This document shows positions 44,715 through 53,206 of a DNA stretch of 64,000 bases, one piece after another. Under the pieces are notes generated by a model. That model searched no databases and was not told the origin of the DNA. It saw only the letters and a list, made by a program, of their open reading frames with translations. Position 1 is the stretch's first letter, and every line of letters starts with the position of its first letter. Source of the stretch: Enterococcus caccae ATCC BAA-1240 (lineage in GTDB: Bacteria; Bacillota; Bacilli; Lactobacillales; Enterococcaceae); the NCBI RefSeq assembly GCF_000407145.1, contig NZ_KE136473.1:435827-499826 (forward strand). The letters run 5' to 3'. Both the position numbers and the translations under genes were made by a program.

Positions 44715-46928
44715 ATGCCAAAAGAGGAAATTATGACTGGACCTGGAGTTATTAAGCTTGTGTCAAAATATATGGACCCAAAACATGTTGCTTTTGTTCA
44801 AAAAGCGTGTGATTATGCGGAAAAAGCTCATGAAGGCCAAGTCAGAAAATCAGGTGAGCCTTATTTTATCCATCCGATCCAAGTTGCGGGGATTTTAGCA
44901 GAATTACGGATGGATCCACATACAGTTGCAACAGGTTTTTTGCATGATGTAGTAGAGGATACGGATGTAACGCTTGAAGATTTAGCGAATGAGTTTGGTG
45001 CGGATGTTGCAATGTTAGTTGATGGCGTGACCAAGCTTGGAAAAATAAAATATAAATCGCATGAGGAACAATTAGCAGAGAATCATCGGAAGATGTTACT
45101 GGCAATGGCGCAAGACTTACGAGTGATTATGGTAAAATTGGCTGACCGTCTGCACAATATGCGTACATTGAAGCATTTGAGAGAAGACAAACAACGTCGA
45201 ATCGCCCAAGAAACGATTGAGATTTATGCACCGCTTGCTCACCGTTTAGGGATTAGTCGCATCAAATGGGAATTAGAAGATACTGCGTTACGCTATATCA
45301 ATCCAAATCAATATTATCGTATCGTTAATTTGATGCAAAGCAAACGGGATGAACGAGAAGCTTATGTTGAAGAAGCTGTGGAAGATATTCGTTTAGCTAC
45401 AGAAGATTTAGATATCTATGCTGAAATTTATGGTCGTCCAAAGCATATTTATTCGATCTATCGCAAAATGAAGGACCAAAAAAAGCAGTTTAATGAAATC
45501 TATGACTTACTGGCGATTCGCGTTATCGTTGACTCCATTAAGGATTGTTATGCTGTATTAGGTGCGATTCATACTAAATGGACACCAATGCCAGGGCGCT
45601 TTAAAGATTATATAGCGATGCCTAAAGCGAATATGTATCAATCAATCCATACGACGGTTATCGGGCCAAAAGGAAATCCAGTAGAAGTACAGATCAGAAC
45701 CCATGAAATGCACCAAATTGCTGAATTTGGGGTAGCCGCTCACTGGGCGTACAAAGAAGGCAAGACTGAAAAAGTTGATGAAGATAATGATACAAAACAA
45801 TTAAGTTGGTTTCGTGAAATTCTTGAGTTACAAGATGAAAGCTACGATGCTTCTGAGTTTATGGAGAGTGTTAAAGGTGATATTTTCAGTGATAAGGTAT
45901 ATGTTTTCACTCCCACTGGGGAAGTCACTGAATTACCTAAAGGATCTGGCCCGCTTGATTTTGCTTACAGTGTACATACTGAAATCGGCAATAAAACTAC
46001 AGGTGCCAAAGTTAATGGTAAAATGGTTCAGTTAGATTATACACTGAAAAATGGTGATATCATTGAAGTATTAACTTCACCAAATTCTTTTGGTCCAAGT
46101 CGTGATTGGCTGAAAATGGTAGCAACAAGTAAGGCACGAAACAAAATTAAACGATTCTTTAAAGTCCAAGACCGTGAAGTTAATATTATCAAAGGACATG
46201 ATGCAATTAGTAAATATTTGATTGAACACGGTTTTACGCCAAAAGAATTTTTAAGCAAAGCAAAAATGGCAGAAGCGTTGGATCGATTTAATTTTCAAAC
46301 AGAAGACGATTTATATGCCGCTGTAGGGTATGGTGAAATCAGTGCTCAAGTAGTCTTTAATCGTTTAACTGAAAAAGAACGAAAAGAACAAGAAATTGAA
46401 CGCCAAAAGCAAGAAGCAGAAGAATTGATGACACAACCAATCAAAAAAGAATCGGATAAAATGAAAGTTCGTCATGAAGGTGGCATTGTCATTCAAGGTG
46501 TTGAAAATCTACTTGTTCGTATTAGCCGTTGCTGTAATCCTGTACCAGGTGATGAAATCGTAGGGTATATCACAAAAGGTCGTGGTGTTTCAATTCACAG
46601 AGCAGATTGTCCTAATGTACAACATCAAGAAGAACTCGCGCAGCGATTGATTGAAGTTGAATGGGAAGATACGGATAATTCTCATAAAGAATATGATGCT
46701 GATTTAGAAATATATTGCTATAATCGCAGTGGATTATTGAACGATGTTTTACAAGTGATTAGTTCAATGACCAAAAACTTAGTCAGTGTGGAAGCAAAAC
46801 CAACAAAAAATAAAATGGCGATGATTCATGTTACTGTAAAAATTCAAAATCTGGCTCATCTAAAAACAATCGTTGATAAAATCAAAAATATACCAGACGT
46901 TTATAATGTTCGTCGAACCAATGGCTAG
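44715..46928 (+). CDS. relA: Bifunctional (p)ppGpp synthetase/hydrolase RelA (Rel)
   Basis: This is the long RSH enzyme of the stringent response. Domains in its 737 residues: HD hydrolase (about 45-150; HPIQVAGILAEL, HDVVEDTDVT), synthetase (about 230-350; YSIYRKMKDQKK, RFKDYIAMPKANMYQSIHTTV), TGS (about 395-455; VFTPTGEVTELPKGSGPLDFAYSVHTEIG), a CC/zinc-finger region (SRCCNPVPGDEIVGYITKGRGVSIHRADCPN) and a C-terminal ACT domain. ATG 44715 follows AAAGGAG at a suitable distance; earlier in-frame codons lack a site. dtd follows after 12 bp. Confidence 0.97.
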   Translation: MPKEEIMTGPGVIKLVSKYMDPKHVAFVQKACDYAEKAHEGQVRKSGEPYFIHPIQVAGILAELRMDPHTVATGFLHDVVEDTDVTLEDLANEFGADVAMLVDGVTKLGKIKYKSHEEQLAENHRKMLLAMAQDLRVIMVKLADRLHNMRTLKHLREDKQRRIAQETIEIYAPLAHRLGISRIKWELEDTALRYINPNQYYRIVNLMQSKRDEREAYVEEAVEDIRLATEDLDIYAEIYGRPKHIYSIYRKMKDQKKQFNEIYDLLAIRVIVDSIKDCYAVLGAIHTKWTPMPGRFKDYIAMPKANMYQSIHTTVIGPKGNPVEVQIRTHEMHQIAEFGVAAHWAYKEGKTEKVDEDNDTKQLSWFREILELQDESYDASEFMESVKGDIFSDKVYVFTPTGEVTELPKGSGPLDFAYSVHTEIGNKTTGAKVNGKMVQLDYTLKNGDIIEVLTSPNSFGPSRDWLKMVATSKARNKIKRFFKVQDREVNIIKGHDAISKYLIEHGFTPKEFLSKAKMAEALDRFNFQTEDDLYAAVGYGEISAQVVFNRLTEKERKEQEIERQKQEAEELMTQPIKKESDKMKVRHEGGIVIQGVENLLVRISRCCNPVPGDEIVGYITKGRGVSIHRADCPNVQHQEELAQRLIEVEWEDTDNSHKEYDADLEIYCYNRSGLLNDVLQVISSMTKNLVSVEAKPTKNKMAMIHVTVKIQNLAHLKTIVDKIKNIPDVYNVRRTNG

Positions 46929-46940
46929 GAGGTACAAAGC

Positions 46941-47387
46941 ATGAGAGCAGTCATTCAACGTGTAACACAAGCTGAAGTGATGATTGACCAAAAAAGTGTT
47001 GGGAAAATCGACCAAGGATTTATGATTTTACTGGGAATTCATGAATCCGATGATGTAGAAGATGTTGCCTACTTAGTGCGCAAAATTAGTAAACTTCGAG
47101 TATTTGAAGATGATGAAGGTAAAATGAATCTAAGTATTCAAGAAATTCAGGGAAGTATTTTAAGTGTTTCTCAATTTACCTTATATGCGGAAACTAAAAA
47201 AGGAAACCGTCCAAGCTTTACAGCTGCGGCTCGACCAGAGAAGGCTATTCCTTTATATGAGTTATTTAACGAACAGTTAAAAGAACGAGAGATTCATGTA
47301 GAGACGGGTGAATTCGGAGCTGATATGGCAGTGTCATTGATCAATGATGGTCCAGTAACGATTATTATTGATACACGAGATAAATAG
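46941..47387 (+). CDS. dtd: D-aminoacyl-tRNA deacylase
   Basis: Dtd hydrolyses D-aminoacyl-tRNA (and glycyl-tRNA-Ala) to keep D-amino acids out of proteins. The 148-residue protein has the cross-subunit motif SVSQFTLYA (near residue 78) and the C-terminal [11 protein letters not shown] (the NxGP motif). AGGAGG lies in the 12-bp gap after relA, a pairing usual in Firmicutes. A terminator follows at 47394. Confidence 0.95.
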   Translation: MRAVIQRVTQAEVMIDQKSVGKIDQGFMILLGIHESDDVEDVAYLVRKISKLRVFEDDEGKMNLSIQEIQGSILSVSQFTLYAETKKGNRPSFTAAARPEKAIPLYELFNEQLKEREIHVETGEFGADMAVSLINDGPVTIIIDTRDK

Positions 47388-47393
47388 TAGAAA

Positions 47394-47437
47394 CATCATT
47401 CCTGTTGCTGAGTGCTGCAAGAATGATGTTTTTTGCA
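47394..47437 (+). terminator. Terminator of relA-dtd
   Basis: AACATCATTC pairs with GAATGATGTT around a loop containing CTGTTGCTGAG, followed by T. A second imperfect stem (AAATACTG / CAGTATTT, about 47504-47567) lies 70 bp further on and ends in a T run; I see no ORF in 47438-47584. Confidence 0.85.
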
Positions 47438-47584
47438 CAATATTGAAAAAAGGTTAAAAACAAGGCAATGAATCTTTGAGAGATTTAGGGATGAAATACA
47501 TAAAAATACTGGAAATAATGAACAGGACATCTGTTATGTCTTATCGTTATTCTCAGTATTTTTTTGAAATGTATATCTTAGTTA

Positions 47585-47893
47585 GAGCTCGGGACAAAAC
47601 TAAAAAGCAGTTTTATTTTGGGCTTTAAATACGAATAAACGGTGGGATCAGAAGCAATCCCTTCGGAAATAAGCCGAAATTGCTGTAAAACACAACGAGG
47701 AACGAGTTGATGCTTTCTCGCTAAAGACTCGTCGCAGATAAACATTGTTGCACAGTACCTACTTGGTCACAAAAATTTGAAGAGCACCGATTAGGAATCA
47801 TTCAACATCTGAATGAAAAATTCCGTGTTTCTTGTCATTTTCGTGAATTCTTTCTTATTTCTCGGGATTAAACACTTCTGTCCCATCCTCACT
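47585..47893 (+). repeat. Dispersed intergenic repeat, full-length copy
   Basis: About 309 bp. In order: imperfect hairpin beginning GGGACAAAAC, AATAAACGGTGGGATCAGAAG, CAATCCCTTCGGAAATAAG, AATTGCTGTAAAACACAACG, ACAGTACCTACTTGGTC, TTCGTGAATTCTTTCTTATT, TCTCGGGATTAAACACTTC, TGTCCCATCC. The same blocks in the same order occur at 56326, shortened copies at 8253, and the reverse at 27400. No long ORF is present. Confidence 0.75.
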
Positions 47894-47897
47894 TCGA

Positions 47898-48017
47898 TTA
47901 TATTGTTGTAAATCCCAAAGAACGAAGTGCTTCGAATGATGCACCATACAAGATGTCTTCATTTTCAAGTGCGAAAGCACCAAGAATTGAAGGCTTCGGA
48001 GCTAAATACGTTTGTCT
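47898..48017 (-). pseudogene. C-terminal remnant of an unidentified gene
   Basis: On the minus strand, just past the aldo/keto reductase stop but in another frame, 39 codons read smoothly (YLAPKPSILGAFALENE and DILYGASFEALRSLG) and end in TAA at 47898. The residue pattern looks like the tail of a real protein, but there is no start codon and the upstream part has been replaced by the reductase gene. I cannot name the family. It ends five bases from the dispersed repeat, which may have been involved in the loss. Confidence 0.45.
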
Positions 48018-48951
48018 AGGCCTTGAACAAGGTGTCAATATGTTGATAATCTGCCTCAGTCAAATGGACATCTAGTGCGTGTACATTGTTGATCACTTGT
48101 TTTGGTTCTTTAGCACCAGGAATAACAACATCTACAAAAGGGTTTTTGATATACCAAGCAAGTACGATTGCTGCAACACTCACATTATAGTCAGCGGCGA
48201 TCAATTTAAGTTGGCTAACTTTATCGATAATAGATTTAAATCGTTCCCCTTGAAAATCTGTTTTTTTACTACGTAAATCTTCAGGTGGGAAAGTAACATT
48301 TCTGTTATATTTTCCTGTTAACAAACCTGAAGCTAAAGGAAAATAAGGTACAAAAGAAATCTGATTTTCTTTTAGATAAGGAAATAATTCATTTTCAGCT
48401 TCACGGTGAATTAAACTGTATTCATCTTCGACGATGTCGATGAAGCCTTCTTGGTTCGCCTCTTTAATTTGTTCTAAAGTAAAGTTAGAAACACCGATTG
48501 CATGAATTTTTCCTACTTCTTTTAGTTTTTGTAAGGCAGCTATCGCTTCATTTTTAGGCGTTGTTTTATCCGGAAAATGAATATAAAAAATATCAATATA
48601 GTCTGTTTGCAATCGTTTTAGGGCATCTTCGACGGAATGTGTCAAAAACTCAGGTGTATTATTAAATGCACCGTCTTTAGCTGGATCATGTGCAGCTTTA
48701 GTTGCAATAACGACTTTATTTCGGTCAAACTCTTTTAAAACTTCACCAATCAATTCTTCGGAACGCCCCATTCCATAGGCGAACGCTGTATCGATCAGGT
48801 CAATACCATGAGTCAATGCTGTACGAACGATTTCTTTGCCCATGTCATCATCTAAGTTGGGGAATAAATTGTGTCCACCCACTGCATTAGAACCTAATCC
48901 AAGTGGCTTTGAGTAAACAGTTGTTTTCCCTATTTGAATAGTTTCTGTCAT
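48016..48951 (-). CDS. Aldo/keto reductase
   Basis: A 311-residue NADPH-dependent aldo/keto reductase (TIM barrel). Catalytic tetrad residues are visible: Asp/Tyr in DLIDTAFAYGMGRSEELIG, Lys in VIATKAAHD and His in IFYIHFPD; the C-terminal VVIPGAKEPKQVINNV binds cofactor phosphate. The ATG at 48951 follows AGGAGG; the longer frame upstream is not supported. The substrate is unknown. It is transcribed alone, divergent from the folate operon. Confidence 0.9.
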   Translation of the reverse strand: MTETIQIGKTTVYSKPLGLGSNAVGGHNLFPNLDDDMGKEIVRTALTHGIDLIDTAFAYGMGRSEELIGEVLKEFDRNKVVIATKAAHDPAKDGAFNNTPEFLTHSVEDALKRLQTDYIDIFYIHFPDKTTPKNEAIAALQKLKEVGKIHAIGVSNFTLEQIKEANQEGFIDIVEDEYSLIHREAENELFPYLKENQISFVPYFPLASGLLTGKYNRNVTFPPEDLRSKKTDFQGERFKSIIDKVSQLKLIAADYNVSVAAIVLAWYIKNPFVDVVIPGAKEPKQVINNVHALDVHLTEADYQHIDTLFKA

Positions 48952-49086
48952 TATGATTCCTCCTAACTTTCTAATTCTAGTGTAGTTGATTGAAGAGAAA
49001 GAAGATAGTTTTTCCACTTATTATGGCAACAGATTAACAAAATGTCTTAAAAAGCAGAAAGCTAAAGTTTTCTTACGTATCTATAG

Positions 49087-49092
49087 TATAAT
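49087..49092 (+). promoter_or_regulatory. Folate operon -10 element
   Basis: TATAAT follows TAG at 49087, about 50 bp before the folB start. The matching -35 is poor. It is the only promoter-like sequence in the gap to the divergent reductase gene. Confidence 0.45.
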
Positions 49093-49142
49093 GGGTGCAA
49101 CTGAGTTTATCAGTGACTAAACAGATGAAGGATGGGAGCAAA

Positions 49143-49508
49143 TTGGGAAAAATTAGAATCAATAACATGAAGTTTTACACTAAAAATGGAGTCTTACCAG
49201 AAGAACGAGTTTTAGGACAACAATTAGAAGTTGATGTTGAGTTAAGACTGTCTTTAGACCAGGCTGGTAAAACGGATGATGTGAACGACACCGTTAGTTA
49301 TGCTGAAGTGAATGATCAAATTGCTGAACGTTTAACGACACATTCTTACAACTTAATAGAAGCTGTGGCTTCAGCTATTTTAGATGATATTGAAACAGAA
49401 CATGGCAAAAAGTTAGAAAGTGCTCTTGTTCGTGTTAGAAAATATAGTGTACCGATGCCAGGAGTATTTGATAATATTGAAATTGAAATGGAAAGAGATT
49501 TCATATGA
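49143..49508 (+). CDS. folB: Dihydroneopterin aldolase
   Basis: FolB splits 7,8-dihydroneopterin to 6-hydroxymethyl-dihydropterin and glycolaldehyde. It is a small tunnelling-fold enzyme of 121 residues: GKIRINNMKFYTKNGVLPEE at the start with the conserved FYxxNGxxxEE, and SYNLIEAVASAI. The TTG at 49143 gives the family's usual N-terminus, with AAGGATGGGAG upstream; the frame is open earlier. It overlaps folK by 4 bp. Confidence 0.93.
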   Translation: MGKIRINNMKFYTKNGVLPEERVLGQQLEVDVELRLSLDQAGKTDDVNDTVSYAEVNDQIAERLTTHSYNLIEAVASAILDDIETEHGKKLESALVRVRKYSVPMPGVFDNIEIEMERDFI

Positions 49509-49993
49509 CGATTAGTTATTTAGCTTTGGGCAGTAATTTAGGAGATCGTTTAGAAACACTGCAAAAGGCAGTGGAATTGCTGGATCAAGAAAACGATATT
49601 CAAGTAATGAGAAAATCAAAGCTTTACGAAACATTACCTTATGGAGATGTTCCACAAGAAAATTATTATAATGCTGTGATTCAAATCAGCACAACTTGCG
49701 AACCTCTTCAATTACTCGAAAAAACACAAGCAATTGAAAAAACTCTTGGTAGAGAGCGCTTGATTCATTGGGGACCGCGAACGTTAGATATCGATATTTT
49801 ATTGATGGGTGATGAACAAGTAGCAACAGAACGTTTGACAATTCCTCATAAAGAAATGCTTAAGCGTTCATTTGTGTTAACTCCACTAAAAGATGTCTAT
49901 CCAGAAGCTACATTCCAAGGAAAGTCTTTTGATGAGCTGATTACAAGTACAGGGAATCAAGCTGAGGTTTGGCTTAGTAAAGAAAGTTGGTAA
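49505..49993 (+). CDS. folK: HPPK (6-hydroxymethyl-dihydropterin pyrophosphokinase)
   Basis: FolK transfers pyrophosphate from ATP to 6-hydroxymethyl-dihydropterin. The 162-residue protein has SLGSNLGDR near the start (here [14 protein letters not shown]), and [13 protein letters not shown] with the two magnesium-binding aspartates near residue 97. ATG overlaps the folB stop; folE begins 5 bp after. Confidence 0.94.
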   Translation: MTISYLALGSNLGDRLETLQKAVELLDQENDIQVMRKSKLYETLPYGDVPQENYYNAVIQISTTCEPLQLLEKTQAIEKTLGRERLIHWGPRTLDIDILLMGDEQVATERLTIPHKEMLKRSFVLTPLKDVYPEATFQGKSFDELITSTGNQAEVWLSKESW

Positions 49994-49997
49994 AAAG

Positions 49998-50564
49998 ATG
50001 GATGAAAAACAACTAGCAGCAATTGAGCAGGCAGTAAAACAAATCCTAAATGCAATCGGTGAGGACCCCGATCGAGCGGGTGTTAAAGATACGCCAAAAC
50101 GTGTAGCCAAAATGTATAACGAAGTATTTTCTTCTTTAAGAGCGCCAGAATTTGACGATTATGCTCTATTTGACAGCCTGAATGAAGACGATATGGTGTT
50201 AGTCAAAGATATTCAATTTTATTCTATGTGTGAACATCACTTGTTGCCGTTTTACGGGAAAGCACATATTGCTTATATTCCTGATGAAAGCAAAGTCTTA
50301 GGCTTAAGTAAGTTACCACGATTGGTAGAATATTGTGCCAAACGTCCAAGTGTTCAGGAAGATTTAACGATTATGATCGCAAACAAACTTGTCGAACATG
50401 TACCTGTTAAAGGTGTGGCAGTTGCAATTGAGGCGGAGCATATGTGTATGACAATGCGTGGTGTTAGATCACCGCACAGTTTAACAAAAACCTTCCATTA
50501 TCAAGGGGTGTTCAAAACGAATCGAGAGTGTAAGGATGATTTTTTAAGAGCGATTGAAGCGTAA
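49998..50564 (+). CDS. folE: GTP cyclohydrolase I
   Basis: FolE converts GTP to dihydroneopterin triphosphate, the first committed folate step. The 188-residue protein shows zinc ligands in [21 protein letters not shown] (near residue 76) and CMTMRGV, and the GTP-binding [10 protein letters not shown]. It lies between folK and a HAM1-like gene within a folate operon with gaps of only a few bases. Confidence 0.96.
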   Translation: MDEKQLAAIEQAVKQILNAIGEDPDRAGVKDTPKRVAKMYNEVFSSLRAPEFDDYALFDSLNEDDMVLVKDIQFYSMCEHHLLPFYGKAHIAYIPDESKVLGLSKLPRLVEYCAKRPSVQEDLTIMIANKLVEHVPVKGVAVAIEAEHMCMTMRGVRSPHSLTKTFHYQGVFKTNRECKDDFLRAIEA

Positions 50565-50576
50565 AGGATGAATGGA

Positions 50577-51173
50577 ATGGATATTATTGTCGGCACAAAT
50601 AATCAAGGGAAGCTACAAGAAATACAATCTGCCTATCCTAAAGAGGAAATTACGTTTGTTCCATATACGAACTACACGAAAAAAAGCTACGATGTAGCAG
50701 AAACAGGCAAAACATATACAGAAAATGCACTGATCAAAGCGCAATTTTATGCCAAAATGCTTGGAAAACCAGTATTGGCAGATGATGGTGGGGTAGAAAT
50801 GGAAGCTTTTCCTGATCTTTTGGGAGTTGAGACTGCGAGATTTTTTAAACCGAATATGACAGATTCAGAAAAGAACCACCAGCTGTTTACATTATTTGAA
50901 GGACAAAAATCATTGACACGAGCAATTAGTCTACATGCTGTATTAGTTTATGCTTGGCCAAATGGAGAGTACCTTATTTCAGAAGATGAGCTGAAAGGGG
51001 AACTAACAACAAAGGAAGTCGGCGAAATGGGCTATGGTTTTGATAAAATTTTTTATTTACCGAAAAAAGATAAAACCCTTGCTCAATTAACAAAAGGACA
51101 ACGTAATCATTTAAGTCCAAGGGTGTCAGCCTTGAAGCGATTGATTGAAAAGTTAAAGGAGCAGCAAAGATGA
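50577..51173 (+). CDS. HAM1/RdgB-family NTP pyrophosphatase in the folate operon
   Basis: A 198-residue protein with the Ham1 motifs TNNQGKLQEI (near 8), PVLADDGGVEMEAF (near 63) and QRNHLSPRVSALKRL at the C-terminus. The family hydrolyses non-canonical purine NTPs (dITP, XTP). Its place between folE and folP suggests it may also, or instead, remove pyrophosphate from dihydroneopterin triphosphate, the step usually missing an annotated enzyme. ATG 50577 has AAAGGA eight bases upstream. It is 4 residues into an earlier ATG frame. It overlaps folP by 4 bp. Confidence 0.82.
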   Translation: MDIIVGTNNQGKLQEIQSAYPKEEITFVPYTNYTKKSYDVAETGKTYTENALIKAQFYAKMLGKPVLADDGGVEMEAFPDLLGVETARFFKPNMTDSEKNHQLFTLFEGQKSLTRAISLHAVLVYAWPNGEYLISEDELKGELTTKEVGEMGYGFDKIFYLPKKDKTLAQLTKGQRNHLSPRVSALKRLIEKLKEQQR

Positions 51174-51973
51174 CAGAAAAAGGATATTTTGCTAAAAAAT
51201 CAACTCAAATCATGGGGATTTTAAACGTGACACCAGATTCATTTTCAGATGGTGGGCAATTTAATGCGCTAGATAAAGCGCTAGCGCATTGTGAAGAAAT
51301 GTTGGAGGCAGGCGTTGATATCATCGATATCGGCGGACAATCCACCCGTCCAAACTATCAAGAAATTTCAGCTCAAGAAGAAAAAGAGCGGATCTTGCCA
51401 ATAGTAGAAGTTATCCGAAACAAAACAGACAAACCTATTTCTATTGATACGTATTTTCCAGAAGTTGCAGATGCGGCATTAGCAAAAGGCGCCAGTATCA
51501 TCAATGACATCAAAGGTTTGGATACAAAAGGAATGATCGAAATTGCGCAAAAATACCCAGATAGTGGTTTGGTAATCATGCATTCTCGTAAAAGGCGTAG
51601 TGACCTGTCAGTAGAAGAGGATATTCAACAGTTTTATCAAGAAAAAATCAACCTCTGTCAAAAGGCCGGGATTGAGTCGAAGCGGATTTGTTTTGATCCA
51701 GGTATCGGTTTTGGCAAATCACAGGAAGAAAATATTGAGATTTTAAAATATCCTGAAGTGTTTCGATATAAAGAGTATCCCTTGTTGTATGGCGTATCTA
51801 GAAAAAGAACGATTGCTGCATTAACAAATGAAAAAGATCCATTAGAGAGGGACTTTGGCTCGATTTCCGCTTCATTATTTGCTGCCAATAAAGGAGTAGA
51901 AATTGTCCGAGTTCACCATGTTAAAGGAATGCGGGATGCGTTAAATGTTTGGGAAACCTTGAGTAGTCAGTAA
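51170..51973 (+). CDS. folP: Dihydropteroate synthase
   Basis: FolP joins p-aminobenzoate to 6-hydroxymethyl-dihydropterin pyrophosphate and is the sulfonamide target. The 267-residue TIM barrel begins with QIMGILNVTPDSFSDGG, and has DIGGQSTRP (loop 2), SIDTYFPEVADAAL, and VHHVKGMRDA at the end. It is the last gene; folC and folA are not in this window. Confidence 0.95.
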   Translation: MTEKGYFAKKSTQIMGILNVTPDSFSDGGQFNALDKALAHCEEMLEAGVDIIDIGGQSTRPNYQEISAQEEKERILPIVEVIRNKTDKPISIDTYFPEVADAALAKGASIINDIKGLDTKGMIEIAQKYPDSGLVIMHSRKRRSDLSVEEDIQQFYQEKINLCQKAGIESKRICFDPGIGFGKSQEENIEILKYPEVFRYKEYPLLYGVSRKRTIAALTNEKDPLERDFGSISASLFAANKGVEIVRVHHVKGMRDALNVWETLSSQ

Positions 51974-52061
51974 TAATCGTTGCTCGCCTTACATTGGTTA
52001 TTGTAAACTAAACTGAAATTCTGCTTGACTTTATTTACAATTTCTAGTAATTTATAGATAC

Positions 52062-52297
52062 TATAAAAAAATCGATGAAAGAACGAGTAGATTTTAAACT
52101 GATCGTAGAAGAGAAAGTTGCCGTGGCTGAAAGCAACTTCGTTAGAGAAATCGAAAGACATTCTGGAGATGAACGGAGGAAAAGCCGTTCCGTTGCGAGC
52201 GTTAATCGTTGGAGGAAAGAGCAATCTTTCGAACTTAGGTGGTACCGCGTGTGTCTATTCACTCGCCCTTGTATTTATACAAGGGCGAGTTTTTGTT
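52062..52297 (+). promoter_or_regulatory. T-box riboswitch upstream of hisS-aspS
   Basis: AGGTGGTACCGCG at 52237-52249 is the T-box sequence; the terminator arms are ACTCGCCCTTGTA (52261) and TACAAGGGCGAGT (52278) with a T run. Stem I starts ATCGATGAAAGAACGAGTAG. The specifier site, aligned with the other T-box, reads GAC (52157-52159) then ATTCTGGAG, so tRNA-Asp is likely. The overlapping CAT at 52159-52161 is a His codon. Confidence 0.88.
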
Positions 52298-52307
52298 GTG
52301 AATCACC

Positions 52308-53063
52308 ACGATTGGCTCCGCCAGAGTAGATGATGAACAATACTTGGCGAACGAAGAGAGCGAAGTCACCGTACTAGTGAATCACCAAACGCCTGAGGCA
52401 AAAAAAGAAGCGGATATGTATCTACAAGATGCTTACTAGGTCTTGAAGAATCACGATTGGCTCCGCCAGAGTAGATGATGAACAATACTTGGCGAACGAA
52501 GAGAGCGAAGTTACCGTACTAGTGAATCACCAAACGCCTGAGGCAAAAAAAGAAGCGGATATGTATCTCCAAGATGTTTACTAGGTCTTGAAGACTCACG
52601 ATTGGCTCCGCCAGAGTAGATGATGAACAATACTTGGCGAACGAAGAGAGCGAAGTCACCGTACTAGTGAATCACCAAACGCCTGAGACAGAAAAAGAAG
52701 CGGATATGTATCTACAAGATGCTTACTAGGTCTTGAAGACTCACGATTGGCTCCGCCAGAGTAGATGATGAACAATACTTGGCGAACGAAGAGAGCGAAG
52801 TCACCGTACTAGTGAATCACCAAACGCCTGAGACAGAAAAAGAAGCGGATATGTATCTACAAGATGCTTACTAGGTCTTGAAGACTCACGATTGGCTCCG
52901 CCAGAGTAGATGATGAACAATACTTGGCGAACGAAGAGAGCGAAGTTACCGTACTAGTGAATCACCAAACGCCTGAGGCAAAAAAAGAAGCGGATATGTA
53001 TCTCCAAGATGCTTACTAGGTCTTGAAGACTCACGATTGGCTCCGCCATAGTGAATCACCAAA
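52308..53063 (+). repeat. Tandem array of 145-bp repeats in the hisS leader
   Basis: Units begin (ACGATTGGCTCCGCC) at 52308, 52453, 52598, 52743 and 52888, each exactly 145 bp; a sixth at 53033 is deleted internally after 16 bp and resumes TAGTGAATCACC. Copies 3 and 4 look identical; 2 and 5 share two variants. One frame of each unit reads 45 codons or so without a stop up to TAG (ending LVNHQTP, EAKKEADMYLQDAY), but 145 is not a multiple of three and no good start or ribosome site exists. The whole array lies between the T-box terminator and hisS. Confidence 0.93.
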
Positions 53064-53206
53064 TAGCGTAATCCAAACAAAAAGCAATGATCTAATGAAG
53101 GAAAAGCATAATCTAATCATACAACCAGCTCTAAAGCTATTTCAAACCAATCAATCTTTACCAAAATAAAATACAAACAATGAACAATAATTAGGAGATG
53201 AAAAAA

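Noticed and set aside
44543-44755. 70-codon ORF before relA as a real gene
   Set aside because: It has no ribosome binding site, spans the terminator hairpin and overlaps the relA start out of frame; kept only as a possible leaderless ORF in the finding.
52044-52333. Overlapping small ORFs across the hisS leader
   Set aside because: They coincide with T-box stems and terminator, lie on both strands and have no start signals.
52308-53063. 145-bp repeats as a CRISPR array
   Set aside because: The units are fully repeated with no variable spacers of 30-40 bp, and no cas genes are near.
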